Origin: Duganella sp. BuS-21
GTDB lineage: Bacteria > Pseudomonadota > Gammaproteobacteria > Burkholderiales > Burkholderiaceae_D
Assembly: GCA_041874725.1 (NCBI GenBank)
Contig: CP097466.1
Span: 2,046,001 to 2,110,000, forward strand
Direction of reading: 5' to 3'
DNA: 64,000 nt
The number at the start of each line of letters is the position of its first letter. The first letter of the stretch is position 1. Shown here piece by piece: positions 7,913-16,723 of this stretch. A model generated the notes under the pieces. That model had not been told where the DNA came from. It made no database searches and saw only the letters and a list, made by a program, of their open reading frames with translations. Position numbers and translations under genes: made by a program.

Positions 7913-9682
7913 CTATGCCCTCAACTTGTCTGCCGGCAAGTTGGCGAGGAATTGGTGGATTTGCGAGACCACAGCCGCGCCTTCGCCCACCGCTGCGGCG
8001 ACGCGTTTGGTGGAGGTGGCGCGCACGTCGCCGATGGCGAACACGCCCGGCACGCTGGTCTCCAGCGCCGCGCGCGAGGGCAGGTCTTTCGGATACACGC
8101 CGTTGCTGAAGTTGGCCTTGCACTGCGCCTTGGTGACGTCGAAGCCGGTGCGGATGAAACCGTTCGCGTCGACGTCGACACCGCAGTCGCTCAGCCAGCT
8201 CGTGTTCGGTTCGGCGCCGATGAACAGGAACACGCGGCAGACATCGTAATCGCATTCCTCTTCGGTCTTGGCGTTGCGGATGCGGACTTGTTTCAAGCCG
8301 TCCTCGTCGCCTTCGAGCGCGATGATTTCAGTGCAGGTGTGCAGTTCGATATTCGGCGTGGCCTGGATGCGCTCGATCAGGTAGCTCGACATGGTGGACG
8401 ACAGGCTTTCCTTGCGGATTAGCATGTGCACCTTGGAGGCGTAGTTCGCCAGGAACACCGCCGCCTGTCCGGCCGAGTTGCCGCCGCCGACCAGCACGAT
8501 TTCCTCCGTCTTGCACAGCTTGGCTTCCACCGGCGACGCCCAGTAGTACACGCCCTTGCCCTCGAACTGCTTGAGGTTGGCCAGCGACGGCCGGCGGTAG
8601 CGCGCGCCGCAGGACAGCACCACGGTGCGCGCCTTCAGGTGCTGCAGGCTGCCGCACATTTCCACCTGCAGCGGATAGGTGTCGCAGATCAGCCGCCCGG
8701 CCGGCGCCGGGATCGCCACCTCGACGCCGAACTTTTGCGCCTGCACGTAGGCGCGGCCCGCCAGCGCGCGGCCGGAGACGCCGGTGGGGAAACCCAGGTA
8801 GTTCTCGATGCGGGCGCTGGCGCCGGCCTGGCCGCCGTAGGCGCGGGTTTCCAGCGCCAGCACCGACAGGCCTTCCGAAGCGGCGTACACCGCCGTGGCC
8901 AGCCCGGCAGGACCGGCGCCGACCACGATCACATCCCACACCTTGTCGCTGTCGAGTTGCGGCAGCATGCCGAGGCATCGGCCGATCTCGACCACGGTGG
9001 GATTTTTCTTGACCTCGCCGTCCGGACACACCACCAGCGGCAGTTCTTCCGGTGTCGGCCGGTAGTGTTCCATCAGCTCGGCAGCTTGCCGGTCCTGGGT
9101 GGGATCGAGCACGATGTGCGGATGGCCGTTGGCGGCCAGGAAGGTTTGCAGCGTGTGGATGCGGCCGTGGCCGCGCGGTCCGACGATCACCGGGCCGCCC
9201 GAGGCTTCCTCGATCAAACCGACGCGGCGCAGGATCAGCGCGCGCACGATGCGTTCGCCCAGTTCGGCGTGCGCCACCAGCAGCGCGCGCAGCGATTCCG
9301 ACGGCACCACCAGCGCCTCGACGTCGCCCACGGCGTGGCCGTTGCCCAGCGAAGGCCGGCCCGACAGCTGCGCCACTTCGCCGCTGAACTGGCCGGGCAG
9401 GTGGGTGGTGACGTAGGAGGTGTTGCCCAGGCCGTCGTAGCGGTTGACTTCAATCCCGCCCTTGAGCACCAGCACCAGGCCGAAGCTGGTCTTGCCGGCC
9501 TCGAAGATGGGCTCGCCGTTCTTGAAGCACATGATGCGGCCGAAGCGCTGCATGTGGCGGATGTCGGCCGCGCTCAGGATCGGAAAGATCTGATGCCGGC
9601 GCTGCTCCAGATTGAGCGCGCTGCTTGGCGCGGGTTCGTCCGGCGTCAGTTCGGGCAGCAGGTCGGAGGAGGTGGTTGCCAT
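7913..9682 (-). CDS. cNMP-binding-domain flavoprotein, thioredoxin-reductase-like but without the CxxC
   Basis: A 589-residue fusion. Residues about 35-150 form a cyclic-nucleotide-binding (CRP-like) domain, about 165-235 a glutaredoxin-like segment, and about 250-589 a two-dinucleotide-domain flavoprotein (VVGAGPAGLATAVY for FAD, VLVGGGNSAGQAA for NAD(P)H). In thioredoxin reductases the second domain has CATC; here the aligned residues are WASP (381-384), so the redox disulfide is missing. It is probably an NAD(P)H-dependent flavoprotein acting on another partner. The gene is monocistronic and divergent from cysM. Confidence 0.85.
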   Translation of the reverse strand: MATTSSDLLPELTPDEPAPSSALNLEQRRHQIFPILSAADIRHMQRFGRIMCFKNGEPIFEAGKTSFGLVLVLKGGIEVNRYDGLGNTSYVTTHLPGQFSGEVAQLSGRPSLGNGHAVGDVEALVVPSESLRALLVAHAELGERIVRALILRRVGLIEEASGGPVIVGPRGHGRIHTLQTFLAANGHPHIVLDPTQDRQAAELMEHYRPTPEELPLVVCPDGEVKKNPTVVEIGRCLGMLPQLDSDKVWDVIVVGAGPAGLATAVYAASEGLSVLALETRAYGGQAGASARIENYLGFPTGVSGRALAGRAYVQAQKFGVEVAIPAPAGRLICDTYPLQVEMCGSLQHLKARTVVLSCGARYRRPSLANLKQFEGKGVYYWASPVEAKLCKTEEIVLVGGGNSAGQAAVFLANYASKVHMLIRKESLSSTMSSYLIERIQATPNIELHTCTEIIALEGDEDGLKQVRIRNAKTEEECDYDVCRVFLFIGAEPNTSWLSDCGVDVDANGFIRTGFDVTKAQCKANFSNGVYPKDLPSRAALETSVPGVFAIGDVRATSTKRVAAAVGEGAAVVSQIHQFLANLPADKLRA

Positions 9683-9825
9683 GGAAATCCGCTATGAAGA
9701 TGGTTGCACAAGTGTTGCCAGTCTAGCGCATGCGCGCCGCCCAGTCCAAAGTCTTATGGGAGGGCCGGCCGCTTTCCTGCAACTGGGCTAAAATGGTTGT
9801 TTTGGCGAACTCAAACAAGAACACA

Positions 9826-10728
9826 ATGGCTTACAAGACTTTGCAGGATACGATCGGCAACACGCCGCTGGTGCAACTGGTGCGTCTGCCCGGCGCCGAT
9901 GCGGCGGCCCGCAACAACATCATCCTGGGCAAGCTGGAAGGCAATAATCCGGCCGGCTCCGTCAAGGACCGCGCCGCCATGTCGATGCTGACCCGCGCCG
10001 AGGAGCGCGGCGACATCAAGCCCGGCGACACCCTGATCGAAGCGACCAGCGGCAACACCGGCATCGCGCTGGCAATGGCCGCCGCCATCCGCGGCTACAA
10101 GATGCTGCTGCTGATGCCGGAAAACCTGAGCGTGGAACGGCGCCAGAGCATGGCCGCCTACGGCGCGCAGATCATGCTTACGCCCAAGACCGGCGGCATG
10201 GAATACGCGCGCGACATGGCCGAGCAGTTGCAGAAGGACGGCAAGGGCATCATCCTCGACCAGTTCGGCAACCAGGACAACGCCCGCGCCCACTACGACA
10301 GCACCGGCCCGGAAATCTGGCGCGACACCGACGGCCGCGTGACGCACTTCGTCAGCGCCATGGGCACCACCGGCACCATCATGGGCACCTCGCGCTACCT
10401 GAAGGAACAGAATCCGGAAATCCAGATCATCGGTGCTGAGCCGGAAGAGGGCTCGTCCATCCCCGGCATCCGCAAATGGCCGGAAGCCTACCTGCCGAAG
10501 ATCTATGACCGTTCGCGCGTGGATCGGGTGGAAGCTGTGTCGCAGGCGGCGGCCGAACGCATGGCGCGCCGCATGGCCGCCGAGGAAGGCATCTTCTGCG
10601 GCATCTCGGCCGCCGGCGCCTGCGAGATCGCGCTGCGCATTTCGCAAACCGTGGAAAACGCCACCATCGTGTTCATCATCTGCGACCGTGGCGACCGCTA
10701 CCTGTCGACCGGCGTGTTTCCTGCATAA
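9826..10728 (+). CDS. cysM: Cysteine synthase B (O-acetylserine sulfhydrylase)
   Basis: Makes cysteine from O-acetylserine and sulfide (or S-sulfocysteine from thiosulfate). The 300-residue PLP enzyme has the cofactor lysine K47 in PAGSVKDRA, the phosphate/substrate loop TSGNTGIAL, and a CysM-like C-terminus (GIFCGISAAGA ... RGDRYLSTGVFP). I start it at ATG 9826 (MAYKTLQDTIGNTPLV), which matches the family N-terminus; the frame is open further upstream but without homology. Confidence 0.95.
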   Translation: MAYKTLQDTIGNTPLVQLVRLPGADAAARNNIILGKLEGNNPAGSVKDRAAMSMLTRAEERGDIKPGDTLIEATSGNTGIALAMAAAIRGYKMLLLMPENLSVERRQSMAAYGAQIMLTPKTGGMEYARDMAEQLQKDGKGIILDQFGNQDNARAHYDSTGPEIWRDTDGRVTHFVSAMGTTGTIMGTSRYLKEQNPEIQIIGAEPEEGSSIPGIRKWPEAYLPKIYDRSRVDRVEAVSQAAAERMARRMAAEEGIFCGISAAGACEIALRISQTVENATIVFIICDRGDRYLSTGVFPA

Positions 10729-10749
10729 AAGCTAAGCGCCCAAGCAAAA

Positions 10750-10782
10750 TGCCCTCGTCCCTTGCGTGTAGGGAGGAGGGCA
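10750..10782 (-). terminator. Intrinsic terminator for the HTH gene
   Basis: On the minus strand a long stem (TGCCCTCCTCCCT ... AGGGACGAGGGCA) is followed by TTTTG. It lies 29 bases after the stop of the HTH gene and between two convergent genes, so it may also stop cysM transcripts. Confidence 0.65.
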
Positions 10783-10810
10783 CTTAACCGGTGCTGCGCC
10801 TGCGGCTGGT

Positions 10811-11152
10811 TTAGCCTTGGCCGCCGCCTGGGGTTTCGCCTTCTTTAGGCTTGAATTGCTTGTCGCTGATGCGGAACTTGTTGCGGCGGTCGCCCATCAA
10901 GTAACGCAGGTCGCGGATGCTCAGGTCGCTCACTTCATGCATGCGGATCAGCAGCGAAGCGCCGACCGGCAGACGGTGGTGACGAATTTTGCTGATCACA
11001 GGCGGCGCGACTTCCAGCGCACGCGACAGTGCCGCGTCGTTTTTCAGACGCAGATTCTCGATCAGGGTATCGAGCAGGCGGTTGGGATTGTATTGCAGCA
11101 GATCATCGCCATCCGCATCGTTGTTCATGTCTATGCCGACTTGGTTTGTCAT
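10811..11152 (-). CDS. Small XRE-like helix-turn-helix protein
   Basis: A 113-residue acidic protein with a central HTH-like segment (LDTLIENLRLKNDAALSRAL ... PVISKIRHHRLPVG) resembling phage-repressor-type DNA-binding domains, and a polar C-terminal tail. I chose the ATG at 11152, which has a GAAGGA site upstream, over a TTG at 11185. It is probably a regulator, but the target is unknown. The upstream 400-bp AT-rich region with several palindromic GTTGT/ACAAC motifs would hold its promoter. Confidence 0.6.
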   Translation of the reverse strand: MTNQVGIDMNNDADGDDLLQYNPNRLLDTLIENLRLKNDAALSRALEVAPPVISKIRHHRLPVGASLLIRMHEVSDLSIRDLRYLMGDRRNKFRISDKQFKPKEGETPGGGQG

Positions 11153-11271
11153 GTCGTCTTTTCCTTCTGTAAAGTTGTCCTGCAAAGTACAACACTCGGG
11201 GCTTTGCTGCGTCTATGTCCATCCTTACCAGGGCGACTCACACACGGGACACGGGTTCCAGGATAACAAGT

Positions 11272-11300
11272 TTCATAATATATACACAATTGTACAACAA
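11272..11300 (-). promoter_or_regulatory. Candidate sigma-70 promoter for the HTH gene
   Basis: On the minus strand TTGTTG and TATGAA are separated by exactly 17 bases, 120 bases before the chosen start codon. It was recognised by consensus only. Confidence 0.3.
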
Positions 11301-11428
11301 TCTGCAATCTAATACTTGGCAGCAATAAAAAAAAGCTCTTCCCACAAGGTATTGTTGTCCGACTGCAACATTGTGTGAGAATTATACACCGACTGGTATG
11401 TTAAGCTCTGTTGTGCACACTTTGTTTA

Positions 11429-11446
11429 ACAATTAAAGTTAATTGT
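11429..11446. promoter_or_regulatory. Palindrome ACAATTAA-AG-TTAATTGT
   Basis: A perfect 8+2+8 palindrome in the AT-rich region upstream of the HTH gene. It is a plausible operator, perhaps for autoregulation, but no regulator is proven. Confidence 0.35.
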
Positions 11447-11530
11447 AAAGCAATTTCGTTGTAAAGTTGCTCAACTCGCCCGCCTATCGTGCGCGGGCAG
11501 TAATAATTTCCAAGTGTCAACTTAACGATA

Positions 11531-11548
11531 CCGTGGGCACGCCCACGG
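11531..11548 (-). terminator. GC-rich hairpin after mltB
   Basis: A perfect 8-bp stem CCGTGGGC / GCCCACGG with a 2-nt loop, 22 bases past the mltB stop. No T-run follows on the minus strand, so termination strength is uncertain. Confidence 0.4.
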
Positions 11549-11569
11549 GCCTAAGCTTTTTACGCTTGC

Positions 11570-12745
11570 TTACATTCCTGAAGTAAGTCCTGACGCCGTT
11601 CCCGGCGCCGCTCCCGAGGCGGCGCGCGCCGTGCGCACCGCGCGGCCCAGCTCCACCACCGACATCGCGTAAAAATAGCTGCGGTTGTACTGCGTGATGG
11701 CGAAGAAATTACTATTCGCCAGCCAGTACTCGGTCGGCTCGGCGCCGTTCTGTAAATCCACCAGGCCATACAGCTGGTCCGGCGGCGGCGCCGCCGGCGT
11801 CACGCCCGCCGCGCTCAGTTCCTCGCTGCGGTACTTGGCTTCCAGTCCCTGATTGATCATCGCTTCCCAGGCGCGGTTGGGCGACACGCTGGCCGCGAAC
11901 ACCAGCGGGCCGGTCTGTCCGCGCTGCCAGCCGTGGCCGGCCAGGAAGGCCGCCACGCTGCCGATGGCGTCGCTGCTGGAGCCGAGCAGGTCGACGGCGC
12001 CGTTGCCGTCGAAATCGACCGCGTATTTCATCACGCTGCTGGGCATGAACTGCGGCATGCCGACCGCGCCGGCGAACGAGCCCTTGAGCGACAGCGGATC
12101 GATGCCGGTCTGGCGCGCGAACAGCAAGGTCGCCTCCACTTCGCCGCGGAAGAAGGCCATGCGCTCGCGCCGCTGCGGCGCTTCCGGATAGGAGAAGGCC
12201 AGCGTGGTCAGCGCGTCGAGCACGCGGAAGCGGCCGGTGTTGCGGCCGTACACGGTTTCAATGCCGATGATGGCCACGATGACGTCGGCCGGAATGCCGT
12301 ACTGCGATTCGGCGCGGGCCAGCGCCTCGCTGTTCTCGTTCCAGAATTTCACGCCGGCGTCGATGCGCACCGGGTCGATCATCAGCTTGCTGTAGGCTTG
12401 CCAGTTCTTCGGCTTGCCCGGCGGCGCCGGCTTGACCAGCTGCACGGCGGCGTCGACGTAGCGCACCTGCGCCATCAGCGTGTCCAGCGCGGCGCGGTCG
12501 AAACCGTGGCGGGCCGCCAGGTCGTCGAGGAAGGCGCGCACCTCCTTCCAGTCGCCGAAGTTGACGTATTCGCCGACGTAGTCGATGGCCGGCACGGCCT
12601 TCTTTTTCGGCGCGGCCGGCTTTTTCTTTTTCTGCATGCTCGGCGGCAGGGTGTAGCCATAGCGGTCGACCTGGGCGCTGGCGGCGCCGGCGCTAAGGGT
12701 GGCTGCGCTGAGCAGCAGGGCGGTCATCAAAGTCTTCATCGGCAT
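11570..12745 (-). CDS. mltB: Lytic murein transglycosylase B
   Basis: Cleaves the MurNAc-GlcNAc bond of peptidoglycan to 1,6-anhydro ends in the periplasm. The 391-residue protein has a signal peptide (about 1-24), a lysine/proline-rich linker, and the MltB catalytic glutamate E163 in IIGIETVYGRNTG, followed by GAVGMPQFMPSS. No lipobox cysteine is seen, so it looks soluble rather than a lipoprotein. Its start overlaps the end of the upstream TgpA gene by 10 bases, so it is probably the last gene of the MoxR-DUF58-TgpA operon. Confidence 0.9.
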   Translation of the reverse strand: MPMKTLMTALLLSAATLSAGAASAQVDRYGYTLPPSMQKKKKPAAPKKKAVPAIDYVGEYVNFGDWKEVRAFLDDLAARHGFDRAALDTLMAQVRYVDAAVQLVKPAPPGKPKNWQAYSKLMIDPVRIDAGVKFWNENSEALARAESQYGIPADVIVAIIGIETVYGRNTGRFRVLDALTTLAFSYPEAPQRRERMAFFRGEVEATLLFARQTGIDPLSLKGSFAGAVGMPQFMPSSVMKYAVDFDGNGAVDLLGSSSDAIGSVAAFLAGHGWQRGQTGPLVFAASVSPNRAWEAMINQGLEAKYRSEELSAAGVTPAAPPPDQLYGLVDLQNGAEPTEYWLANSNFFAITQYNRSYFYAMSVVELGRAVRTARAASGAAPGTASGLTSGM

Positions 12746-14736
12746 CTAGGTAGCAATGTTTTCAAGGTCGTCAGCGACGCCTTGCGTGATTCGGTCCCGC
12801 CGGCGCCATACTTCAGCATACCGTACAGGTGTAAAAACTGGTCCATGGCAGCGTGTTTTTCCGGGCTGGCGGCCATCGCCCGCAGACGCTGCGCGTAGCG
12901 CTGCGGCCCTTCGTCCGGGCGGCGGGCGACACCGTGACGCGCCTGCTGCCGGCAAAAGGCGGCGTACAGCGCGTCGAGCGGATCGGCCGGCCGCAGCCGA
13001 CGCCGCCAGCGCAAAGCGTACAGCAGGCCGAGCACCAGCGTCGCACCGAGCGCGCTGCGCCCGTTGAGCAGCACGGAGCTTAGTTCTTCGAGGAAACTTC
13101 GCTGCCTCTCGGGATTGTAATCCAGGACCCATTGATTCCAAGAATTATTCAGCGCGCCATAGTTGAATCTGAGTTGCGCCAACCACGAATTCGGGTCGTT
13201 CTGCAGGTCGAGCAGCGGCGCCAGGCCGAAGGCGGCGGGGCGCGGCAGGGCCAGGGCGAGGTTGCGCTGGACCCGCTCGGGCGCCACGGCGGCGGTGGGA
13301 TCGACGCGCCGCCAGCCGGCGTCCTGCGACCAGATCTCGGCCCAGGCGTGGGCGTCGGACTGGCGCACGGTCAGGTAGCCGTCGACCGGATTGCGCTCGC
13401 CGCCCTGGTAGCCGGTGACCACGCGCGCCGCCACGCCCATGGCGCGCATCAGCACCACGTAGGCGCCGGCGTAATGCTCGCAGAAGCCGGCCTTGCTGCT
13501 GAAAAGGAAATCGTCGACCGCGTCGCGGCCCAGCAGCGGTGGCTCCAGCGTGTAGTCGTAGCCGAGGCTGCGGAAGCGGGCCAGCACGGCTTCGCTGAGC
13601 CGGGCGGCGTCGGCGCCGGGCAGTTGCGCGCGTAGCTGCTGCGCCAGCGCCAGCGTGCGCGGATTGAAACCGGACGGCAGCTCGAGCCAGCGCGTCATGC
13701 GCTCGGGCAGTTCGCCGGCCTGCAAGGCGTACTCGGGATAGGCGCTGGCGCTGAAACGCAGGCGGCGTTCGATCGGATCGGCGGTGAACTGCTCCATCTC
13801 GTCGGTGTCGCGCAGGCGGTGGCCGGGCAGGCGGAAGTCCGGGCCGGCCAGCTCCAGCAGCGCCAGCCAGCGCGTGTTGCTGGCCTCCAGCGTGGTCTCG
13901 TAGCGCACCGGCTGGCCGCGCGCCTGGATGGCGATCTCCAGCCGCTGCAGGCCGCGCTTGCGCGGCACGCGGGTCCAGGTGCGGCCGTCGTAGTCGCCCA
14001 GCACGATGCTGCGCCAGTACAGCTGCTGCTGCGGCGGCGCCGGGTCGAGGAAGCGCACGCGGAAGGCCGGCTCGTCGGATTGCGCCAGCGTCGACAGGGT
14101 GCCGGGCGCCATGCTGTCGCTCAAGCCGGTCTTGCCGCCCAGCGCGTCGCCCGGCATGCCCCACAGCGGGCCCTGGATGCGCGGAAAGCCGACGAACAGC
14201 AGCGCGGCCAGCGGCGCGGCCAGCGCGCACAGCCTGGCCGTGGTGCGCAGGCGCCGGCCCAGCGGCGGCACGACGCCGGTGTACTGGAACGATTGCTGGG
14301 CGGTCAGCAGCAGCACCAGCGTGAGCGCCACGAACAGCGCGGTGGGAATGGTTTGCGAATAGAGGAAATTGGTCAGCAGGACGAAGAAGCTGAGGAAGGT
14401 GACCACGAACAGGTCGCGTTTGGCGTGCATCTCCAGCAGCTTGAAGGCCAGCAGCAGCACCAGCATGGCGACGCCGGCGTCGCGCCCGAGCAGGGTGCGG
14501 AAGGTGAGGTAGACGCCGCCCATGGCCGCCACCGCGATCGGCGCCAGCAGCCAGACCGGCGGCATGCGCCGGCCCAGCCAGGTGATGGCGGCGCGCCACA
14601 GCAGCGTCACGCCGGCCAGGGCGCTGATCCACGGCGGCAGATGGGCCACGTGCGGCGCCAGCACCATCAGCGCGGCGGCCAGCAATAGCAGCGTGTCCGA
14701 CTTGTCGCGCGTCAGGCGCAGCGCCAGCCGGCTCAT
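12736..14736 (-). CDS. TgpA-like membrane transglutaminase (DUF3488 plus transglutaminase core)
   Basis: A 666-residue protein with about six N-terminal membrane helices (residues about 12-190), a periplasmic transglutaminase-like core with the cysteine C419 (AGFCEHYA), H463 (DAHAWAEIW) and a following aspartate (RRVDPTAAV), then a C-terminal helix. TgpA of Pseudomonas has this layout and is essential there. The ATG at 14736 overlaps the DUF58 stop (ATGA), which fixes the start despite an open frame further upstream. Confidence 0.9.
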   Translation of the reverse strand: MSRLALRLTRDKSDTLLLLAAALMVLAPHVAHLPPWISALAGVTLLWRAAITWLGRRMPPVWLLAPIAVAAMGGVYLTFRTLLGRDAGVAMLVLLLAFKLLEMHAKRDLFVVTFLSFFVLLTNFLYSQTIPTALFVALTLVLLLTAQQSFQYTGVVPPLGRRLRTTARLCALAAPLAALLFVGFPRIQGPLWGMPGDALGGKTGLSDSMAPGTLSTLAQSDEPAFRVRFLDPAPPQQQLYWRSIVLGDYDGRTWTRVPRKRGLQRLEIAIQARGQPVRYETTLEASNTRWLALLELAGPDFRLPGHRLRDTDEMEQFTADPIERRLRFSASAYPEYALQAGELPERMTRWLELPSGFNPRTLALAQQLRAQLPGADAARLSEAVLARFRSLGYDYTLEPPLLGRDAVDDFLFSSKAGFCEHYAGAYVVLMRAMGVAARVVTGYQGGERNPVDGYLTVRQSDAHAWAEIWSQDAGWRRVDPTAAVAPERVQRNLALALPRPAAFGLAPLLDLQNDPNSWLAQLRFNYGALNNSWNQWVLDYNPERQRSFLEELSSVLLNGRSALGATLVLGLLYALRWRRRLRPADPLDALYAAFCRQQARHGVARRPDEGPQRYAQRLRAMAASPEKHAAMDQFLHLYGMLKYGAGGTESRKASLTTLKTLLPRCR

Positions 14737-15728
14737 TGAGCGCCCTCGCGGCCGAACAGGGCCAGTGCGCGCAGGCAGGCGGCGCGGTGGGCGTCGCCGA
14801 GGGCCGGCCCGTACTCGTGCTGCGCCAGGCGGAAAGTGTAGGGCAGGGCGCGCTGCTCGGCCGCCAGCACCCAGCCGGCCATGCGCGACAGCTTCTGCTC
14901 CAGGTCCATCTGCAGCGGCAGCGCGGCGAAGTCCAGCGTCAGCTCGGCCACCGCGCCGCCCTCGAAATGCTTGGTCACCAGCTGCCCGCCGAGCGCCGGA
15001 TCGTGGCGCGCGATCTGCCGCCACGCCAAATGCTTGAGCGGATCGCCGGCCTGATAGCTGCGGATGCCGGCGAAATTATCCAGCCCTACCGTGCCATGCC
15101 CATCTTCGCTGGCCGCACCGCTCGACGGCAACGGTTGCGGCGGCGATTCCGGCGCCGGATACACCAGCACCTTGGCATCCGGGCGCCAATAGCTCCAGGC
15201 GCGGAACAGCCCAAGCGGAAAGCGCGTCACCAGCCGCACGCGCGGCGCCGCCAGCCAGCCGCGTGCCCGTGTGGCGGCCGACAGGCGCACCGCGCTGTCC
15301 GCGCCGGCCGCGATATCGGTCACCTGACGCGGTTCGCCGTCGGCCTGAAAACCCAGCCACACGGCAAAGCGATCCTGCTTGCCGCGGTTAAGGATGTGCA
15401 GTTCGAACTGCGCCTCCTCGCCGGCAAACACCGGCTGCGCGCGGCCCGCCACCAGCTGCAGCAAGGCCAGGTTCTTGGCCGTCAGATACATATCGGCCAC
15501 CGCGCAGGCGGCGGTGAAAAAGGTCAGCGCAAAGCCCAGTCCCAGGTTGTAATTGAGGGCGCCGATCAGCATCACCAGCAGCAGCAAGGCAAACGCGATG
15601 CCGGCGCGGGTGGGCAGGATGAACACGCGGCGCATGGTCAGGGTCACCGTGCCAGGCTCGCTGTCGCGCAGCTGGAACAGCCACTTGTCCCTGCCCTTGC
15701 GATACAGCGATTGCAGCGCGCCGGTCAT
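14733..15728 (-). CDS. DUF58 protein
   Basis: A 331-residue membrane protein with two N-terminal helices (about residues 38-80) and a C-terminal DUF58 region (FAGIRSYQAGDPLKHLAWRQ) typical of proteins encoded next to MoxR ATPases. The family is related to von Willebrand A-type domains and is thought to act with MoxR in assembly or maturation of partners. It sits 6 bases after the MoxR gene and overlaps the TgpA gene, so it is the middle of a tight operon. Confidence 0.88.
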   Translation of the reverse strand: MTGALQSLYRKGRDKWLFQLRDSEPGTVTLTMRRVFILPTRAGIAFALLLLVMLIGALNYNLGLGFALTFFTAACAVADMYLTAKNLALLQLVAGRAQPVFAGEEAQFELHILNRGKQDRFAVWLGFQADGEPRQVTDIAAGADSAVRLSAATRARGWLAAPRVRLVTRFPLGLFRAWSYWRPDAKVLVYPAPESPPQPLPSSGAASEDGHGTVGLDNFAGIRSYQAGDPLKHLAWRQIARHDPALGGQLVTKHFEGGAVAELTLDFAALPLQMDLEQKLSRMAGWVLAAEQRALPYTFRLAQHEYGPALGDAHRAACLRALALFGREGAQ

Positions 15729-15734
15729 GGCGCC

Positions 15735-16655
15735 TTACACCGGCACCGACTCTTGCAGCTGCAACACCAGGTCGCGGCTGGCCAGCGCCACACCGTGCGC
15801 CGACTTCACAGGCCGCAGCCGATGCGCACACACCGGCACCAGCACCGCCTGCACATCCTCGGGCAGCACATGGTCGCGGCCCTCCAGCGCGGCCCAGGCG
15901 CGTGCCGCCTGCAGCAGCGCGATGGCCGCGCGCGGGCTCAGGCCCTCGGCGAACATGCCGTTCTGGCGCGAGGCCGCCGCCAGCGCCTGCACATAATCGA
16001 TCAGCGCGGCCGAAGCGTGGATGCGGCGCAGGCCTTGCTGCGCCTGGGACAGTTCGGCCGGCGTCATGGCGGCCGGCAGGGACTTGAGCAGCAGGCGGCG
16101 GTCCTCGCCCATCAGCAGCGCGCGCTCGGCGGCGGCGTCCGGGTAGCCGAGCGAAAGGCACATCAGGAAGCGGTCCAGCTGCGACTCCGGCAGCGGGAAA
16201 GTGCCGATCTGGTGGGTCGGATTCTGGGTGGCGATCACGAAGAAAGGCTCGGGCAGGGCGCGCGTGACGCCGTCGGCGCTGACCTGCCGTTCCTCCATCG
16301 CCTCCAGCAGGCCCGATTGGGTTTTCGGCGTGGCGCGGTTGATCTCATCGGCCAGCAGCACCTGGGTGAAGATCGGACCGGGATGGAACACGAAGCCGTT
16401 CTTCTCGCGCTCATAAATCGAAATGCCGTTGACGTCGGCCGGCAGCAGGTCGCTGGTGAACTGCACGCGGTTGAAGCGCAGGCCCAGCGAAATCGACAGC
16501 GCGTGCGCCAGGGTGGTCTTGCCCACGCCCGGCACATCCTCCACCAGCAGATGGCCGCCGGCCAGCAGGCAGGTCAAGGCCTGGCGGATCTGCATATCCT
16601 TGCCGACGATGATATCGCCCACCTGCCGAGCCACCGCATGCAATTTTGTCGTCAT
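15735..16655 (-). CDS. MoxR-type AAA ATPase
   Basis: A 306-residue AAA+ ATPase of the MoxR group: Walker A DVPGVGKTTLAHA, Walker B LLADEINRATPKTQ, sensor-1 FVIATQNP, and a C-terminal lid with PRAAIALLQAARAWA. MoxR proteins act as chaperone-like ATPases with DUF58 or VWA partners. It is first in the operon MoxR - DUF58 - TgpA - mltB, suggesting a joint envelope role. It is divergent from the deacetylase-like gene, and 68 bases separate the start codons. Confidence 0.92.
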   Translation of the reverse strand: MTTKLHAVARQVGDIIVGKDMQIRQALTCLLAGGHLLVEDVPGVGKTTLAHALSISLGLRFNRVQFTSDLLPADVNGISIYEREKNGFVFHPGPIFTQVLLADEINRATPKTQSGLLEAMEERQVSADGVTRALPEPFFVIATQNPTHQIGTFPLPESQLDRFLMCLSLGYPDAAAERALLMGEDRRLLLKSLPAAMTPAELSQAQQGLRRIHASAALIDYVQALAAASRQNGMFAEGLSPRAAIALLQAARAWAALEGRDHVLPEDVQAVLVPVCAHRLRPVKSAHGVALASRDLVLQLQESVPV

Positions 16656-16723
16656 GATATGTATGGTAGATTAGCGTCTGAGGGGATTCTATGCGAGAAA
16701 CAGCTCGCAGCAGTAAACATAAC

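Larger units (their letters stand above)
11153..11569. other. AT-rich intergenic region between mltB and the HTH gene
   Basis: This 417-bp stretch has no gene. It is much richer in A+T than its surroundings and contains repeated GTTGT / ACAAC words, a perfect palindrome at 11429-11446, a possible minus-strand promoter at 11272-11300 and a GC-rich hairpin at 11531-11548. It lies upstream of the HTH gene, so it looks like an extended regulatory region. Confidence 0.6.
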
